Below, piece after piece: positions 42,690 through 51,528 of a stretch of 64,000 nucleotides of DNA. Origin of the DNA: Rhodococcus sp. KRD197. GTDB lineage: Bacteria > Actinomycetota > Actinomycetes > Mycobacteriales > Mycobacteriaceae. The stretch lies in the NCBI RefSeq assembly GCF_017168235.1, contig NZ_JABFAO010000014.1:79417-143416 (forward strand), in the 5' to 3' direction. A model generated the notes under the pieces. The model was not told the DNA's origin. It did no database searches and worked only from the letters and a program-made list of their open reading frames with translations. The stretch's first letter is position 1, and each line of letters starts with the position of its first letter. Both the position numbers and the translations under genes were made by a program.

Positions 42690-43931
42690 TCAGAATACGG
42701 TGAGGTAGATCAGCGCAATGTTGAGCGCGACAACGATTCCCGCGATGAGCCATGCCGCGTACGCCGTGATTCGGTGATTGGCATCGCTGCCCATCAACAT
42801 GCGGTCGGAGGTGAACCGCACCAATGGAATGAGGGCGAACGGAATACCGAAGGACAGCACGACTTGTGAGACGACGAGTGCGCGACTGGGGTCGACCCCA
42901 GCGGCGAGGATCGCCAGTGCCGGAATCAGGGTCACGAGCCGTCGCACCATGATCGGGATGCGCTTGCGCAGTAGGCCATCCATGATCATCGCACCGGCGT
43001 ACGCCCCGACCGATGTCGACGCCAAACCGGAGGCAAGCAGTCCCACCGCGAACAACAGTGCTACGACCGGCCCTAGAGTGTCCCCTACTGCGGCGTGGGC
43101 TCCTTCGATGGAATCGACGCCCTCGCGGCCCCCCAGCGTCGACGCTGCCAACAGCAGCATCGACATGTTCACCGCACCGGCGAGCAGCATCGCCAACCCG
43201 ACATCGACGCGGGTGATCCGCAGCAACCGCCGACGGACAGGCCCTGCTTCGGGGTGACCGTGACGATCACGTGCGAGGCCGGAGTGCAGGTACACCGCGT
43301 GCGGCATGATCGTCGCACCGAGCATCGCGGCTGCGATCAATACGCTTTCGGCGCCGTCGAATCGGGGAACCAACCCGGCTGCCGCTTCGGTGAACGATGG
43401 CGGTTCGACGACAACGCTGGCCAAGAACCCCACGGCGATGACACCGAGCAGCCCCAGGATCACGAACTCGAACGGACGCTGACCCCGGCGGTCCTGTACC
43501 AGCAACAGCAACATCGATACCGCTCCGGTGATGAGACCCCCGAGCAGAAGCGGTAGGTCGAAAAGTAAGTACAGGGCGATAGCACCACCGACCACCTCGG
43601 CGAGATCGGTTGCCATGGCTACGACTTCGGCCTGCCCCCAGTACGCCAGCCGCACAGGCTTGCTCGACTTCTCCCGGACAACCTCCGGGAGGGTCATGCC
43701 GGTGACGATGCCGAGTTTGGCGGACAGGAACTGCACGAGGCCGGCCATGACGTTCGCCGCGACGATCACCCAGACCAGTAGATATCCGAATTGTGCGCCT
43801 GCACTGACGTTGGAGGCGACATTGCCGGGATCGACATAGGCGATCGCGGCGACGAACGCCGGACCGAGCAGGACGAATCCCGCTCGGAACCTCGACGGCG
43901 CCCGGGGAGATCGGCGTTGAAGCACAGCCAT
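42690..43931 (-). CDS. mntH: Nramp divalent metal transporter
   Basis: A 413-residue Nramp protein with eleven helices. The helix 1 motif is AYVDPGNVASN and the helix 6 motif MPHAVYLHSGL, which together form the Mn2+/Fe2+ site. It imports manganese or iron with protons. The start MAVLQRRS at 43931 is chosen over an upstream frame because it leads into the normal N-terminus. Manganese uptake alongside copper and zinc defence fits protection from mismetallation. No regulator is adjacent; an IS3 remnant lies at its 3' side. Confidence 0.92.
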   Translation of the reverse strand: MAVLQRRSPRAPSRFRAGFVLLGPAFVAAIAYVDPGNVASNVSAGAQFGYLLVWVIVAANVMAGLVQFLSAKLGIVTGMTLPEVVREKSSKPVRLAYWGQAEVVAMATDLAEVVGGAIALYLLFDLPLLLGGLITGAVSMLLLLVQDRRGQRPFEFVILGLLGVIAVGFLASVVVEPPSFTEAAAGLVPRFDGAESVLIAAAMLGATIMPHAVYLHSGLARDRHGHPEAGPVRRRLLRITRVDVGLAMLLAGAVNMSMLLLAASTLGGREGVDSIEGAHAAVGDTLGPVVALLFAVGLLASGLASTSVGAYAGAMIMDGLLRKRIPIMVRRLVTLIPALAILAAGVDPSRALVVSQVVLSFGIPFALIPLVRFTSDRMLMGSDANHRITAYAAWLIAGIVVALNIALIYLTVF

Positions 43932-44029
43932 GACATCACACCCAACGCAGACGGGATTACAGGACCCTGAAAATATAGTTCGGCAACCCGAACTTCGCAA
44001 CGCGTGTGCAGATCAGGGCGGTGCCCACC

Positions 44030-44863
44030 TCAGATGGGCAATACAACCGCAGTCACGAATTCGTTGCGTATCCAGGCGATGAACAACCCCCATACGCCTG
44101 TCAGCAGCGCTACCCCGACTGCGATCATGACGACACCGCCCGCAACCTTGATCCGCTGGGAGTTCCTCCGAAGCCACCCCACACCACGCATCGCCGAACT
44201 CGAGCCGAACGCAAGGATGACGAACGGCAGACCGAGTCCCAGGCAGTACGCGACGATGAGAGTGACCCCGCGGGCTGCGGTAGCACCCTCGGTTCCTGCC
44301 GCCACGGACAGCACCCCAGCGAGGGTAGGCCCCAGGCACGGCGTCCAGCCGAGCGCGAACACCCCACCGAGCAGCGGGGCTCCTGCGAGGGAGGAGATGC
44401 GTTGGGGTGCGAACCGGATGTCGCGTTGCAGGGCGGGTATCAATCCGATGAATGCCGCACCCATGATGATCGTGATGACACCGCCGATGCGTTGTAGTAC
44501 TTGCTCGTTGATTCGCAGCGTGCCGATGACCCCGAAGACCGAGGCTGTGGCGAGGACGAAGACGATGGTGAACCCGGCGACGAACAACGACGCGGCGCCG
44601 GCCACGCGCCAGCGACTCGCCAGGCTCGTCGACGACCCTCTGGTGTTCGAGGTGCCGGGTGAGTGGGCATCGGCTGATCGAGCATCGGCGCCTGCGATGC
44701 CCGCGAGGTAGGACAGGTATCCCGGCACCAAAGGCACAACGCACGGTGAGGCGAACGAGACCAGCCCTGCGAGCATGCAGGCAGCGAGTGCGAATACCAG
44801 GGGGCCGCTCGACGCCGCATTCTGGAACGCCGACCCGATGTCTTGGGCGAAGAGGGTCGTCAT
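44030..44863 (-). CDS. ccdA: CcdA thiol-disulfide transporter
   Basis: A 277-residue membrane protein with six helices of the CcdA/DsbD-beta family. The redox Cys pair is in ASPCVVPLVPGYLSYLAG and GWTPCLGPTLAG. It carries electrons from cytoplasmic thioredoxin to outer proteins such as TlpA/ResA, needed for haem attachment to cytochrome c. The ATG overlaps the TlpA stop (ATGA). Last gene of the five-gene DsbA operon. Confidence 0.9.
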   Translation of the reverse strand: MTTLFAQDIGSAFQNAASSGPLVFALAACMLAGLVSFASPCVVPLVPGYLSYLAGIAGADARSADAHSPGTSNTRGSSTSLASRWRVAGAASLFVAGFTIVFVLATASVFGVIGTLRINEQVLQRIGGVITIIMGAAFIGLIPALQRDIRFAPQRISSLAGAPLLGGVFALGWTPCLGPTLAGVLSVAAGTEGATAARGVTLIVAYCLGLGLPFVILAFGSSSAMRGVGWLRRNSQRIKVAGGVVMIAVGVALLTGVWGLFIAWIRNEFVTAVVLPI

Positions 44864-45492
44864 TCGGCAGCTATCCGCTCGACGACCGGGAGCAGGTCTT
44901 CTGTGAGAAGTGCGCGCATGAAGACTGCCGCTACCCGGTGTGTGCGATCGAGTACCAGCGTCGAGGGAATCACGCTGGTCGGATAGTTCCCGCCGAGGGC
45001 GATGAGCGTCCGCATCGAGGGGTCGTAGATCGAGGGGTAGGAGACGTTGTTGTCGATCACGAAGTCCTGCGCTTTGTCCTTCTGCGGATCTCGAACGTTG
45101 ATTCCGAGGAACTGCACACCACGCTCGCGGGTGGATTCGTAGACCTCTTCGAGGTCGTCGGCTTCGCCGCGGCAGGGCCCGCACCATTGGCCCCAGAGGT
45201 TGATCACCACTACGTCACCGACGTAGTCCGACAGTGCGGTGGTCTTGCCTTCCTCCATCAGATCGGGTCCTGCGAGTACGCCTATGGTTCCTCGTGTTTC
45301 GGGTGGATCGTAGAAGATGTCCGTTTGGCCGCCGGGTGCTACGAAGTCGAAGCTACCTCCCGATGACACTGCGCCGGCGCCGGCCGAGCATCCGGAGATC
45401 AGTAGCACGACGGCAAGAATCGATGCCGTTGCTGCAGCGGGCTTGCTGCCCTTCTGGCGTGCATCAACCCGCATACGTAGACAGCGTCTCAT
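44860..45492 (-). CDS. TlpA/ResA-type thioredoxin lipoprotein
   Basis: A 210-residue lipoprotein with a lipobox LISGC (C35) and a TlpA-like domain with active site WGQWCGPC (C104, C107). It reduces outer disulfides, probably apocytochrome c, with electrons from CcdA. The ATG overlaps the stop of the preceding thioredoxin gene, so translation is coupled on both sides. As a lipoprotein it depends on LspA. Confidence 0.9.
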   Translation of the reverse strand: MRRCLRMRVDARQKGSKPAAATASILAVVLLISGCSAGAGAVSSGGSFDFVAPGGQTDIFYDPPETRGTIGVLAGPDLMEEGKTTALSDYVGDVVVINLWGQWCGPCRGEADDLEEVYESTRERGVQFLGINVRDPQKDKAQDFVIDNNVSYPSIYDPSMRTLIALGGNYPTSVIPSTLVLDRTHRVAAVFMRALLTEDLLPVVERIAAE

Positions 45493-46121
45493 GAGGTGTA
45501 ATCCTTTATTGCAGTGCGGATCTGATCTGGAGTCTCGAACACCGTCGGGTCGGTGACGCGCTCGATCGTTCCGTCCGGACGGACGAGGAAGCTCAGGGGA
45601 AGGACCGGCGGAGCCGGAAGTGCGTTCTGGACGGCGCCGTCGTCGATGTAGTTGGGGTAGCGAATGCCGAGTTGTGTCAGCAGCGCGGCAGCGTCTGCGG
45701 GCCGGTCCTCGACATTGATTCCGACGACTCGGATCGCGTCGGGTTCTGCGGCGTAGGTGTCGAGGACGGGCATCTCGGTGCGGCACGGAGCGCACCAGGA
45801 TGCCCAGAGATTGAGCAGCGTCACCTCGCTGCCCAGAGCTTCGCCGAGGTCGACTTCGGCCGCGTCGGCGATGCAGCGCGCCGTTACCCCGGCAAGCGGA
45901 CCGCCTCGTCCCGGTCCAGGAACCGGAACCGGAACCGGGCACGATGACACTGCGGGGTCCACGGTGGCGGTGCCGGAGTGGGGCGGGCTGGACGGTGTGG
46001 GTCCGACCGGCACGCTGGAGTTCGCGGTAGATGCTCGCTCGTCGGCGCTGGACCGGGGCCACAGTGCGGCGATCGATGCAACGACAAGTACGAGCATGAC
46101 AATCGACCAGCCGCGCGTCAC
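45489..46121 (-). CDS. Second TlpA-like membrane-anchored thioredoxin
   Basis: A 210-residue protein with an N-terminal membrane anchor (residues about 6-22), a Ser/Pro-rich linker and a TlpA fold with WASWCAPC (C110, C113). The linker contains a PVPVPVPGPGRG stretch. The cis-Pro loop is PVLPLSFLV. It may serve a different client from the first TlpA. GTG start at 46121 after GGGCAG. In the same operon, 55 bp after the VKOR gene. Confidence 0.88.
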   Translation of the reverse strand: MTRGWSIVMLVLVVASIAALWPRSSADERASTANSSVPVGPTPSSPPHSGTATVDPAVSSCPVPVPVPGPGRGGPLAGVTARCIADAAEVDLGEALGSEVTLLNLWASWCAPCRTEMPVLDTYAAEPDAIRVVGINVEDRPADAAALLTQLGIRYPNYIDDGAVQNALPAPPVLPLSFLVRPDGTIERVTDPTVFETPDQIRTAIKDYTS

Positions 46122-46176
46122 CTGCCCGACCTTCTCTCTTGAGGGCGCGGCGGAGGGGCCGACGGTACGTGGCGGG

Positions 46177-46836
46177 TCATAGGAGCGTGGACCAGTACGA
46201 CCAGAAGCGCTGCGCGATCAGAGCGATCACGGCGAGAAACCACACGGTCAGCGGAATGGAGTGATTGCGTACCACCGAGTCAGGCCATTGTCGGAACCAT
46301 TGTCGGAGCCATTGCCGGGGAACGGGTTTCGACCTGGCACTGTCGAGGTTCCGCAGAGTGACGTACCAGAATATCGTTACGGTGACCCCCCACACCGCCA
46401 TGCAGTACGGGCACAAGGCGCCGATCTGGTACAGGCTCTGCGCTATCAGCCAGTGCACGAAGACTGCAGCAGCAGTGACGCCGAGCTGCATGGCACCCCA
46501 GAACCACGGTGCGAACACCGCGCCGGCGAGAAGGGCGGCGCCCACTGCTGCCACGACTGCGAAGCCTGCGATCCCGAGGAGCGAATTGGGGAATCCGAAT
46601 GCGGATGCCTGCGGGGTGTCCATCACCGATCCGCAGTTGAGTACCGGGTTGATGCTGCATGTCGGGGCATAGTCGGGATCGAGCGCAAGAGCGAATTTTT
46701 CCACTGTGAGCACGAACGCGGCGACCAGTCCGGTCAGGCCGCCCACCAGCAGCAGCCAGGGCAAGCTCCGGCCGAACGGTCCGCTGTGCCGGGTTGGGGC
46801 GGTTGCGAGGTCAGCCGAGTGCAGCGTCGAGGGCAT
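46177..46836 (-). CDS. Vitamin K epoxide reductase family protein
   Basis: A 219-residue membrane protein with four to five helices. Conserved Cys are C60 and C68 (TCSINPVLNCGSV) and the active pair C142 and C145 (ALCPYCMA). VKOR takes electrons from DsbA and passes them to quinone, replacing DsbB in actinobacteria. Its start lies inside the 3' end of the dsbA-like gene (26-bp overlap), so the two are made together. Confidence 0.92.
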   Translation of the reverse strand: MPSTLHSADLATAPTRHSGPFGRSLPWLLLVGGLTGLVAAFVLTVEKFALALDPDYAPTCSINPVLNCGSVMDTPQASAFGFPNSLLGIAGFAVVAAVGAALLAGAVFAPWFWGAMQLGVTAAAVFVHWLIAQSLYQIGALCPYCMAVWGVTVTIFWYVTLRNLDSARSKPVPRQWLRQWFRQWPDSVVRNHSIPLTVWFLAVIALIAQRFWSYWSTLL

Positions 46837-47470
46837 CGGCGAGGTCTCCGTAGGTGGTGGGTTCGATCTTGGTGCCGTTGAGGAAGAACGTCGGTGTGCC
46901 CTGCACGCCGAGCGCCATTCCGTCCGCGACATCGGCTTCGATGCGCTCGAGCGTCGCAGGGTCGGTGTAGGCGGCATCGAACTTTTCCATGTCGAGTCCC
47001 TGTTCGACTGCGAAACTGCGGAACAGCTCGTCCTGTGGAACCTTCTGTTCGCCCCACTGCGCCTGCGTCTCGTACATCCGCTGATACATCGCCTCGAAGC
47101 CGCCCTGCTGGGCTGCAGCTTCGACTGCGCGTGCAGCACGTTCGGCATTGAAGTGGGAGGCGATGGGAAAGTAGCGAGCCACGAAGCTCACCCGATCGCC
47201 GTACTCTTCACGCAGTTGTTCGATCGCCGGGTAGGCGGCCCGGCATGCCTCGCATTCGAAGTCGAGGAACTCCACGAATGTGACCCGGCCGTCGGGTACC
47301 GAGTTCAACCGATGACTGTTCTCGCGCACCGCAATCGAGGCGGGGTCGGCCGCAGCCTGTTCAGTGGCCGCGGCATCCGGAGACCCTGATCGGTCCACCA
47401 CCAGAAATACTGCCAACGCGGCGGCGAACACGATCACCAGGGACAACGAAATCTTCAACGCTCGGCTCAT
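46811..47470 (-). CDS. DsbA-family membrane-anchored oxidoreductase
   Basis: A 219-residue protein with one N-terminal membrane anchor and a DsbA/thioredoxin_4 domain. The active site is FECEACRAAY (C73, C76), and the cis-Pro loop reads VQGTPTFFLNG. It forms disulfides in exported proteins, with VKOR as its oxidant. First gene of a five-gene operon. The upstream region is shared with the CadC-type repressor gene, so it may be controlled by that repressor. Confidence 0.92.
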   Translation of the reverse strand: MSRALKISLSLVIVFAAALAVFLVVDRSGSPDAAATEQAAADPASIAVRENSHRLNSVPDGRVTFVEFLDFECEACRAAYPAIEQLREEYGDRVSFVARYFPIASHFNAERAARAVEAAAQQGGFEAMYQRMYETQAQWGEQKVPQDELFRSFAVEQGLDMEKFDAAYTDPATLERIEADVADGMALGVQGTPTFFLNGTKIEPTTYGDLADALDAALG

Positions 47471-47539
47471 GCAACTACCTTCTTCTCGATTCGTTCCGAC
47501 TGACGTGGCCCGATATGGGCGGTTCTAACCGACATACAC

Positions 47540-47596
47540 TAACAATCGCACGAATGTTTGCTCGAACATCTTCCCTAACGATCGCATGATTGTTAG
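47540..47596. promoter_or_regulatory. ArsR-type operator between the dsbA operon and the repressor
   Basis: CTAACAATCG (47540) recurs as CTAACGATCG at 47575 and, inverted, as GATTGTTAG at 47588. The pair CTAACGATCG and ATGATTGTTAG forms an imperfect dyad. A second dyad, TGTTTG and CGAACA, lies between. This looks like one or two operators for the divergent CadC-type repressor. Confidence 0.6.
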
Positions 47597-47605
47597 ATTG
47601 TGGTC

Positions 47606-48004
47606 ATGCCCTTGGAACCTCTGGATTCGTGCGATCTGCTGTGTATGGACCTCCCGTACGCCGAGAGCGTTCGCGCTACCTTGCCCGCGCTCGGCGATAT
47701 CGAACCGCTTGCCGATGCTGCTCGAGCCTTCGGTGACCCCACCCGACTGACCATCGCACTGGCCTTGAATGCCGGCGGGCGGATGTGCGGCTGCGACATT
47801 GCGTGGATCGTGGGACAGAGCCAGAAGCTGGTCTCCCATCACCTTCGCAAACTCAAGGCCGCGGACGCCGTCACATCGAACAGAGAGGGCAAGTTGGTCA
47901 TGTATTCGCTCACCGATCGCGGCACGCGACTGCTCGCGATATTGGCCGAGCCACTGGCCACTGCCTCGACCGCCGCTGATCTCACCGGGGTCGATCATGG
48001 CTGA
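47606..48004 (+). CDS. cadC: CadC-type ArsR/SmtB metal repressor
   Basis: A 132-residue winged-helix repressor. Its Cys pattern (C9 and C13 near the N-terminus, C61 and C63 in RMCGCDIAW beside the DNA helix) matches the Cd/Pb/Zn-binding set of CadC. The DNA helix is QSQKLVSHHLRKLK. It should release its operator when it binds Cd, Pb or Zn. The start ATG at 47606 is chosen over a GTG two codons upstream. It overlaps the ATPase gene by eight bases. Confidence 0.88.
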   Translation: MPLEPLDSCDLLCMDLPYAESVRATLPALGDIEPLADAARAFGDPTRLTIALALNAGGRMCGCDIAWIVGQSQKLVSHHLRKLKAADAVTSNREGKLVMYSLTDRGTRLLAILAEPLATASTAADLTGVDHG

Positions 48005-50204
48005 CGCGTGTTGCGGACCGACCCCCGCTGCGCCGAACACCGAATCCGCCGCCGACAGTGCGAGCACGGGTAGTTCGGCTCTCATCGACGCACCCCAGAG
48101 GCTGTGGCAGGTCCGCGAACTGCAGATCGCATCGGCAGCCGCGATCGTCCTCGCCGCATCGTGGTTGCTCGGTCGAACAGGTGCCGACACGGTAGCGACC
48201 GTCGGCGGTCTGATCGCTGCCGCGATCGCCGCCGTCACTTTCGTTCCCGCGGCAGTGAGGAATCTGCGACACGGCCGAATCGGTGTCGGCACACTGATGA
48301 CGATCGCACTCCTCGGCGCCATCGCATTGGGCCAGATTCCCGAAGCCGCGATGCTCGGCATCCTGTTCTCCATCGCCGAGGGGCTCGAGGAATATGCGGT
48401 CACCAAGACCCGCCGCGGACTACGCGCACTTCTGTCCTTGGTGCCGCCGACAGTGTCGATCATTCGCGGCGGGATCGAGTCGACCCTGTCCCCCGACGAC
48501 GTCGTCGTCGGGGACACCATGGTGCTGCGGCCGGGCGAACGAGCTGCCACGGACGGCACCATCGCACGCGGTTCGACGAATCTGAACGTGTCCGCTATCA
48601 CTGGCGAGTCCGTACCCATCGAAGCCGGTGTCGGTGACGACGTGCACTCCGGTGCCATCAACGGAGGCGGGGCCATCGAGATCACCGTCACCGCGCCGGC
48701 ATCGGAGAGTTCACTTGCTCGCATCGTCCGCATCGTCGAACAGGCCCAGGACCGCAAAGGGTCCGGCCAGCGGCTGGCGGACCGTATCGCACGCCCTCTC
48801 GTGCCCTCGATCATGATTCTCGCCGCACTCGTCGCCGCCATCGGTGCGGTGATCGGTGACCCCATGCTATGGATCGAACGAGCGCTGGTGGTCCTGGTTG
48901 CGGCATCACCGTGCGCGTTGGCCATCTCGGTGCCGCTGTCGGTGGTCGCGGCCATCGGTGCCGCGAGCCGCAACGGAGCGTTGATCAAAGGCGGCGCAGC
49001 AGTGGAAGAGCTGGGCCGCATCCGCGTCGTCGCGCTGGACAAGACCGGCACCCTGACCGCAGGAACACCCGAGGTCGTCGACGTCGTCACCGCTGCGGGA
49101 ATCAGCCGCAACGACGCGCTGGCTGTTGCAGCTGCGCTCGAAGCTCGCAGCGAGCATCCTCTCGCCCGCGCCATCCTGGCCTCCGTATCGACCGTCGCGG
49201 CAGCCGATGATGTCATTGCCATCGCCGGACACGGCCTGACCGGAACCCTCGACGGCGCCGACGTCAGGCTCGGAAAGCCGAGCTGGTTCGACACCCACCC
49301 CAGCGCGGACACGTTTCGCTCCGATGTTGCTCGTCTGCAAAGCGGCGGTGCCACCGTGGTACTCGTCGAACGCGCCGACGTTCTGATCGCTGCGATCGCC
49401 GTCCGCGACGAACTCCGGCCCGAGGCTGCCGAGGCCGTCCGGCAACTCACCGCGCTCGGCATCGAGACCGCGATGCTCACCGGCGACAACGCGCTCACCG
49501 CGCGGGCTCTGGCAGGGCAAGCGGGTATCACCACCGTCCACGCGGAGCTTCTCCCCGAGGACAAAGCGGCACTGCTGGCCGACATCGCGGCCGGACGAAA
49601 GATTGCCATGGTCGGTGACGGCGTCAACGATGCTCCCGCCTTGGCGACCGCAGATGTCGGTATCGCCATGGGCGCGATGGGAACCGATGTCGCCATCGAG
49701 ACCGCCGATGTAGCCCTCATGGGTGAAGACCTGCGGCACCTACCCCAGGTACTGGCCCATGCTCGGCGCGCCCGGCGCATCATGATCCAGAACATCGCTT
49801 TGTCGATTGCGATCATCGGCGTGCTCGTCCCATTGGCTGCTGCCGGTGTCCTCGGCTTGGCCACTGTGGTGCTCGTCCACGAACTCGCCGAAGTCTTGGT
49901 CATCGCCAATGCGATTCGCGCCGCCCGCACCACGCCCTTGGATGGATTCGTCCCACCGCCCGCGGCGTCCGGTGCCCTCAATGTCACGATTGCACCCGCG
50001 GCGGCCTTCGAAGATGCCTGCTGCACCCCGGCGCCGAAGCCAAGCAAGACCGCATCGGTCGCGCCTGGAAACCTACTAATCTCTCACGCGGCGACATCAC
50101 CGACGCCGATCGGAGCAGACGATGACAGGTCCGGGTGCTCGGATGGATGTACCTGCTGCACGTCGACGCCCGCGCACAGCGAACCCGGCCACGGAAAGAG
50201 ATAG
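47997..50204 (+). CDS. cadA: Zn/Cd/Pb-exporting P1B-type ATPase
   Basis: A 735-residue P-type ATPase with DKTGTLT (phosphorylation), ASPCALAIS (metal site of the Zn/Cd/Pb class), SEHPLARA, and GDGVNDAPAL. Instead of an N-terminal heavy-metal-associated domain it has a short Cys-rich end (ADACCGP), and at the C-terminus AFEDACCTP and SGCSDGCTCCTS with His residues, a likely metal-binding tail. Cadmium or zinc export is the best guess; copper is unlikely from the SPC context and absence of CPC. Cotranscribed with its repressor. Confidence 0.92.
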   Translation: MADACCGPTPAAPNTESAADSASTGSSALIDAPQRLWQVRELQIASAAAIVLAASWLLGRTGADTVATVGGLIAAAIAAVTFVPAAVRNLRHGRIGVGTLMTIALLGAIALGQIPEAAMLGILFSIAEGLEEYAVTKTRRGLRALLSLVPPTVSIIRGGIESTLSPDDVVVGDTMVLRPGERAATDGTIARGSTNLNVSAITGESVPIEAGVGDDVHSGAINGGGAIEITVTAPASESSLARIVRIVEQAQDRKGSGQRLADRIARPLVPSIMILAALVAAIGAVIGDPMLWIERALVVLVAASPCALAISVPLSVVAAIGAASRNGALIKGGAAVEELGRIRVVALDKTGTLTAGTPEVVDVVTAAGISRNDALAVAAALEARSEHPLARAILASVSTVAAADDVIAIAGHGLTGTLDGADVRLGKPSWFDTHPSADTFRSDVARLQSGGATVVLVERADVLIAAIAVRDELRPEAAEAVRQLTALGIETAMLTGDNALTARALAGQAGITTVHAELLPEDKAALLADIAAGRKIAMVGDGVNDAPALATADVGIAMGAMGTDVAIETADVALMGEDLRHLPQVLAHARRARRIMIQNIALSIAIIGVLVPLAAAGVLGLATVVLVHELAEVLVIANAIRAARTTPLDGFVPPPAASGALNVTIAPAAAFEDACCTPAPKPSKTASVAPGNLLISHAATSPTPIGADDDRSGCSDGCTCCTSTPAHSEPGHGKR

Positions 50205-50210
50205 AGTCCT

Positions 50211-50552
50211 GTGAGAGGTAATCGGACTGCACGCAAGCTCTATGCGATCGAAATGACCGCGGCAGCAGGGGCATCGACAACCGAGGTGCGGTGGCATCAC
50301 CTCGAACGAGCACATATCCTCTCGCAGCCCTATCCGTGGTTGCATACTCGCAACCACGTCGAGATGTTGAAAGCTGCTGCAAAAGAGCATGATCGGCGCG
50401 AATCCTGGGGACAGTTGATCCGGATCGTTGTCGCTGCTCCAGGATCGTGGTCCGGGCGATACCCGGTCGGTAATACCGGCCGGGTGGAGGCGGGGCTGAC
50501 GACGCCGATGCCGATTCCGCAGGACCTCGCGGACGCGCTCGGAGACACGTAG
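50211..50552 (+). CDS. DUF3703 family protein
   Basis: A 113-residue soluble protein with the DUF3703 pattern: HHLERAHILSQPYPWLHTRN, GQLIRIVVAAPGS and PVGNTGRVEAGL. The family is found near heavy-metal resistance genes; function is unknown. The GTG start is 6 bp after the ATPase stop, so it belongs to this operon. It is rich in His in the first half. Confidence 0.85.
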   Translation: MRGNRTARKLYAIEMTAAAGASTTEVRWHHLERAHILSQPYPWLHTRNHVEMLKAAAKEHDRRESWGQLIRIVVAAPGSWSGRYPVGNTGRVEAGLTTPMPIPQDLADALGDT

Positions 50553-50561
50553 CGGGAGTCA

Positions 50562-51524
50562 TCAGTTCAATCCTGCGTAGGAATGCAGTCCGGAGACGAC
50601 CATATTGATGATGAACAGGTTGAACAGCATCGCCACGAATCCGGCGATGTTGATCCATGCTGCCCGGGTGTCGCGCCATCCGCTGGTGGCGCGGGCGTGC
50701 AAGTAGGAGGCGTAGACGATCCAGGTGATGAAGGAGACCGTTTCTTTCGGGTCCCAGCCCCAGAACCGGCCCCATGCGGCTTCGGCCCAGATTGCACCGA
50801 GGATGACGCCGACACCGAAGAGTGGAAATGCGAAGATGGTGGTCTTGTAGGCCAGCGTATCCAGTGTCTGCGCGGAGGGCAGACGGGCGACGATTCGGCC
50901 CACTCGGCTGCTGGTGTTCGCGGAATACCGCATTCGAAGCAGAAACAACGTACTCGCCACACCGGAGATCAGGAACACTCCGCTTCCGAGCGAGATGATG
51001 GAAACGTGCACCGGGAGCCAATACGACTGCAGCGCAGGCACCACCGGCGCCGCATTGGCGTACAGCACGGTTCCGGCGACGAACAGTAGGATCAACGTCG
51101 GCACCAGGACGAACAACCACAGGGTGCGCAGCGGCTTCGAGCGCAGAACCCACAGTGCAGCCAGAACACCGGCAGCGCAGGTGACCGAGACGAATTCGTA
51201 CATGTTGCCCCACGGCGGCCGGCTGGTGGCGATCCCACGAAGCACGATCGACCCGATGTGCAGAGTCAGTGCCACCATCACCAGCCCGAGTCCGGTGCGG
51301 GCCAAGCGTTCGGAGGGAACCCGACGGGGTGTGTCGGGAATGCGTCCTGGCGTCGTCGATGTCGCTGCGATCACGCGCGTTCGCAGTCGCTCCATATTGT
51401 GCAGTGCCGCGGTACGGGTCGTTGCCAGTTGCCCGAGGAATGCGATCGCTGCGAGGAGATAGACCACGAAGGCGGTCTCGAAGCTGATGTCGCTCCAACG
51501 GGCGAGGGTGTCGTCGATCGGCAT
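50562..51524 (-). CDS. ccsB: Cytochrome c biogenesis protein CcsB (CcsA family)
   Basis: A 320-residue membrane protein with about eight helices. The haem-handling motif is WGRFWGWDPKETVSF (Trp-rich WWD type), with His in LPVHVSII and YLHARAT. With ResB it carries haem to the outer side and attaches it to apocytochrome c. The start at 51524 is 4 bp after the resB stop, so the two are in one operon. A chromosomal pair is expected, so this is a second set. Confidence 0.92.
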   Translation of the reverse strand: MPIDDTLARWSDISFETAFVVYLLAAIAFLGQLATTRTAALHNMERLRTRVIAATSTTPGRIPDTPRRVPSERLARTGLGLVMVALTLHIGSIVLRGIATSRPPWGNMYEFVSVTCAAGVLAALWVLRSKPLRTLWLFVLVPTLILLFVAGTVLYANAAPVVPALQSYWLPVHVSIISLGSGVFLISGVASTLFLLRMRYSANTSSRVGRIVARLPSAQTLDTLAYKTTIFAFPLFGVGVILGAIWAEAAWGRFWGWDPKETVSFITWIVYASYLHARATSGWRDTRAAWINIAGFVAMLFNLFIINMVVSGLHSYAGLN

Positions 51525-51528
51525 TGTG

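Noticed and set aside
47525..50047. Open frame of 840 codons on the minus strand
   Set aside because: It is the antisense of the P-type ATPase and its repressor. It is dominated by Ala, Ser, Thr and Arg and has no domain, while the plus strand has full ATPase motifs.
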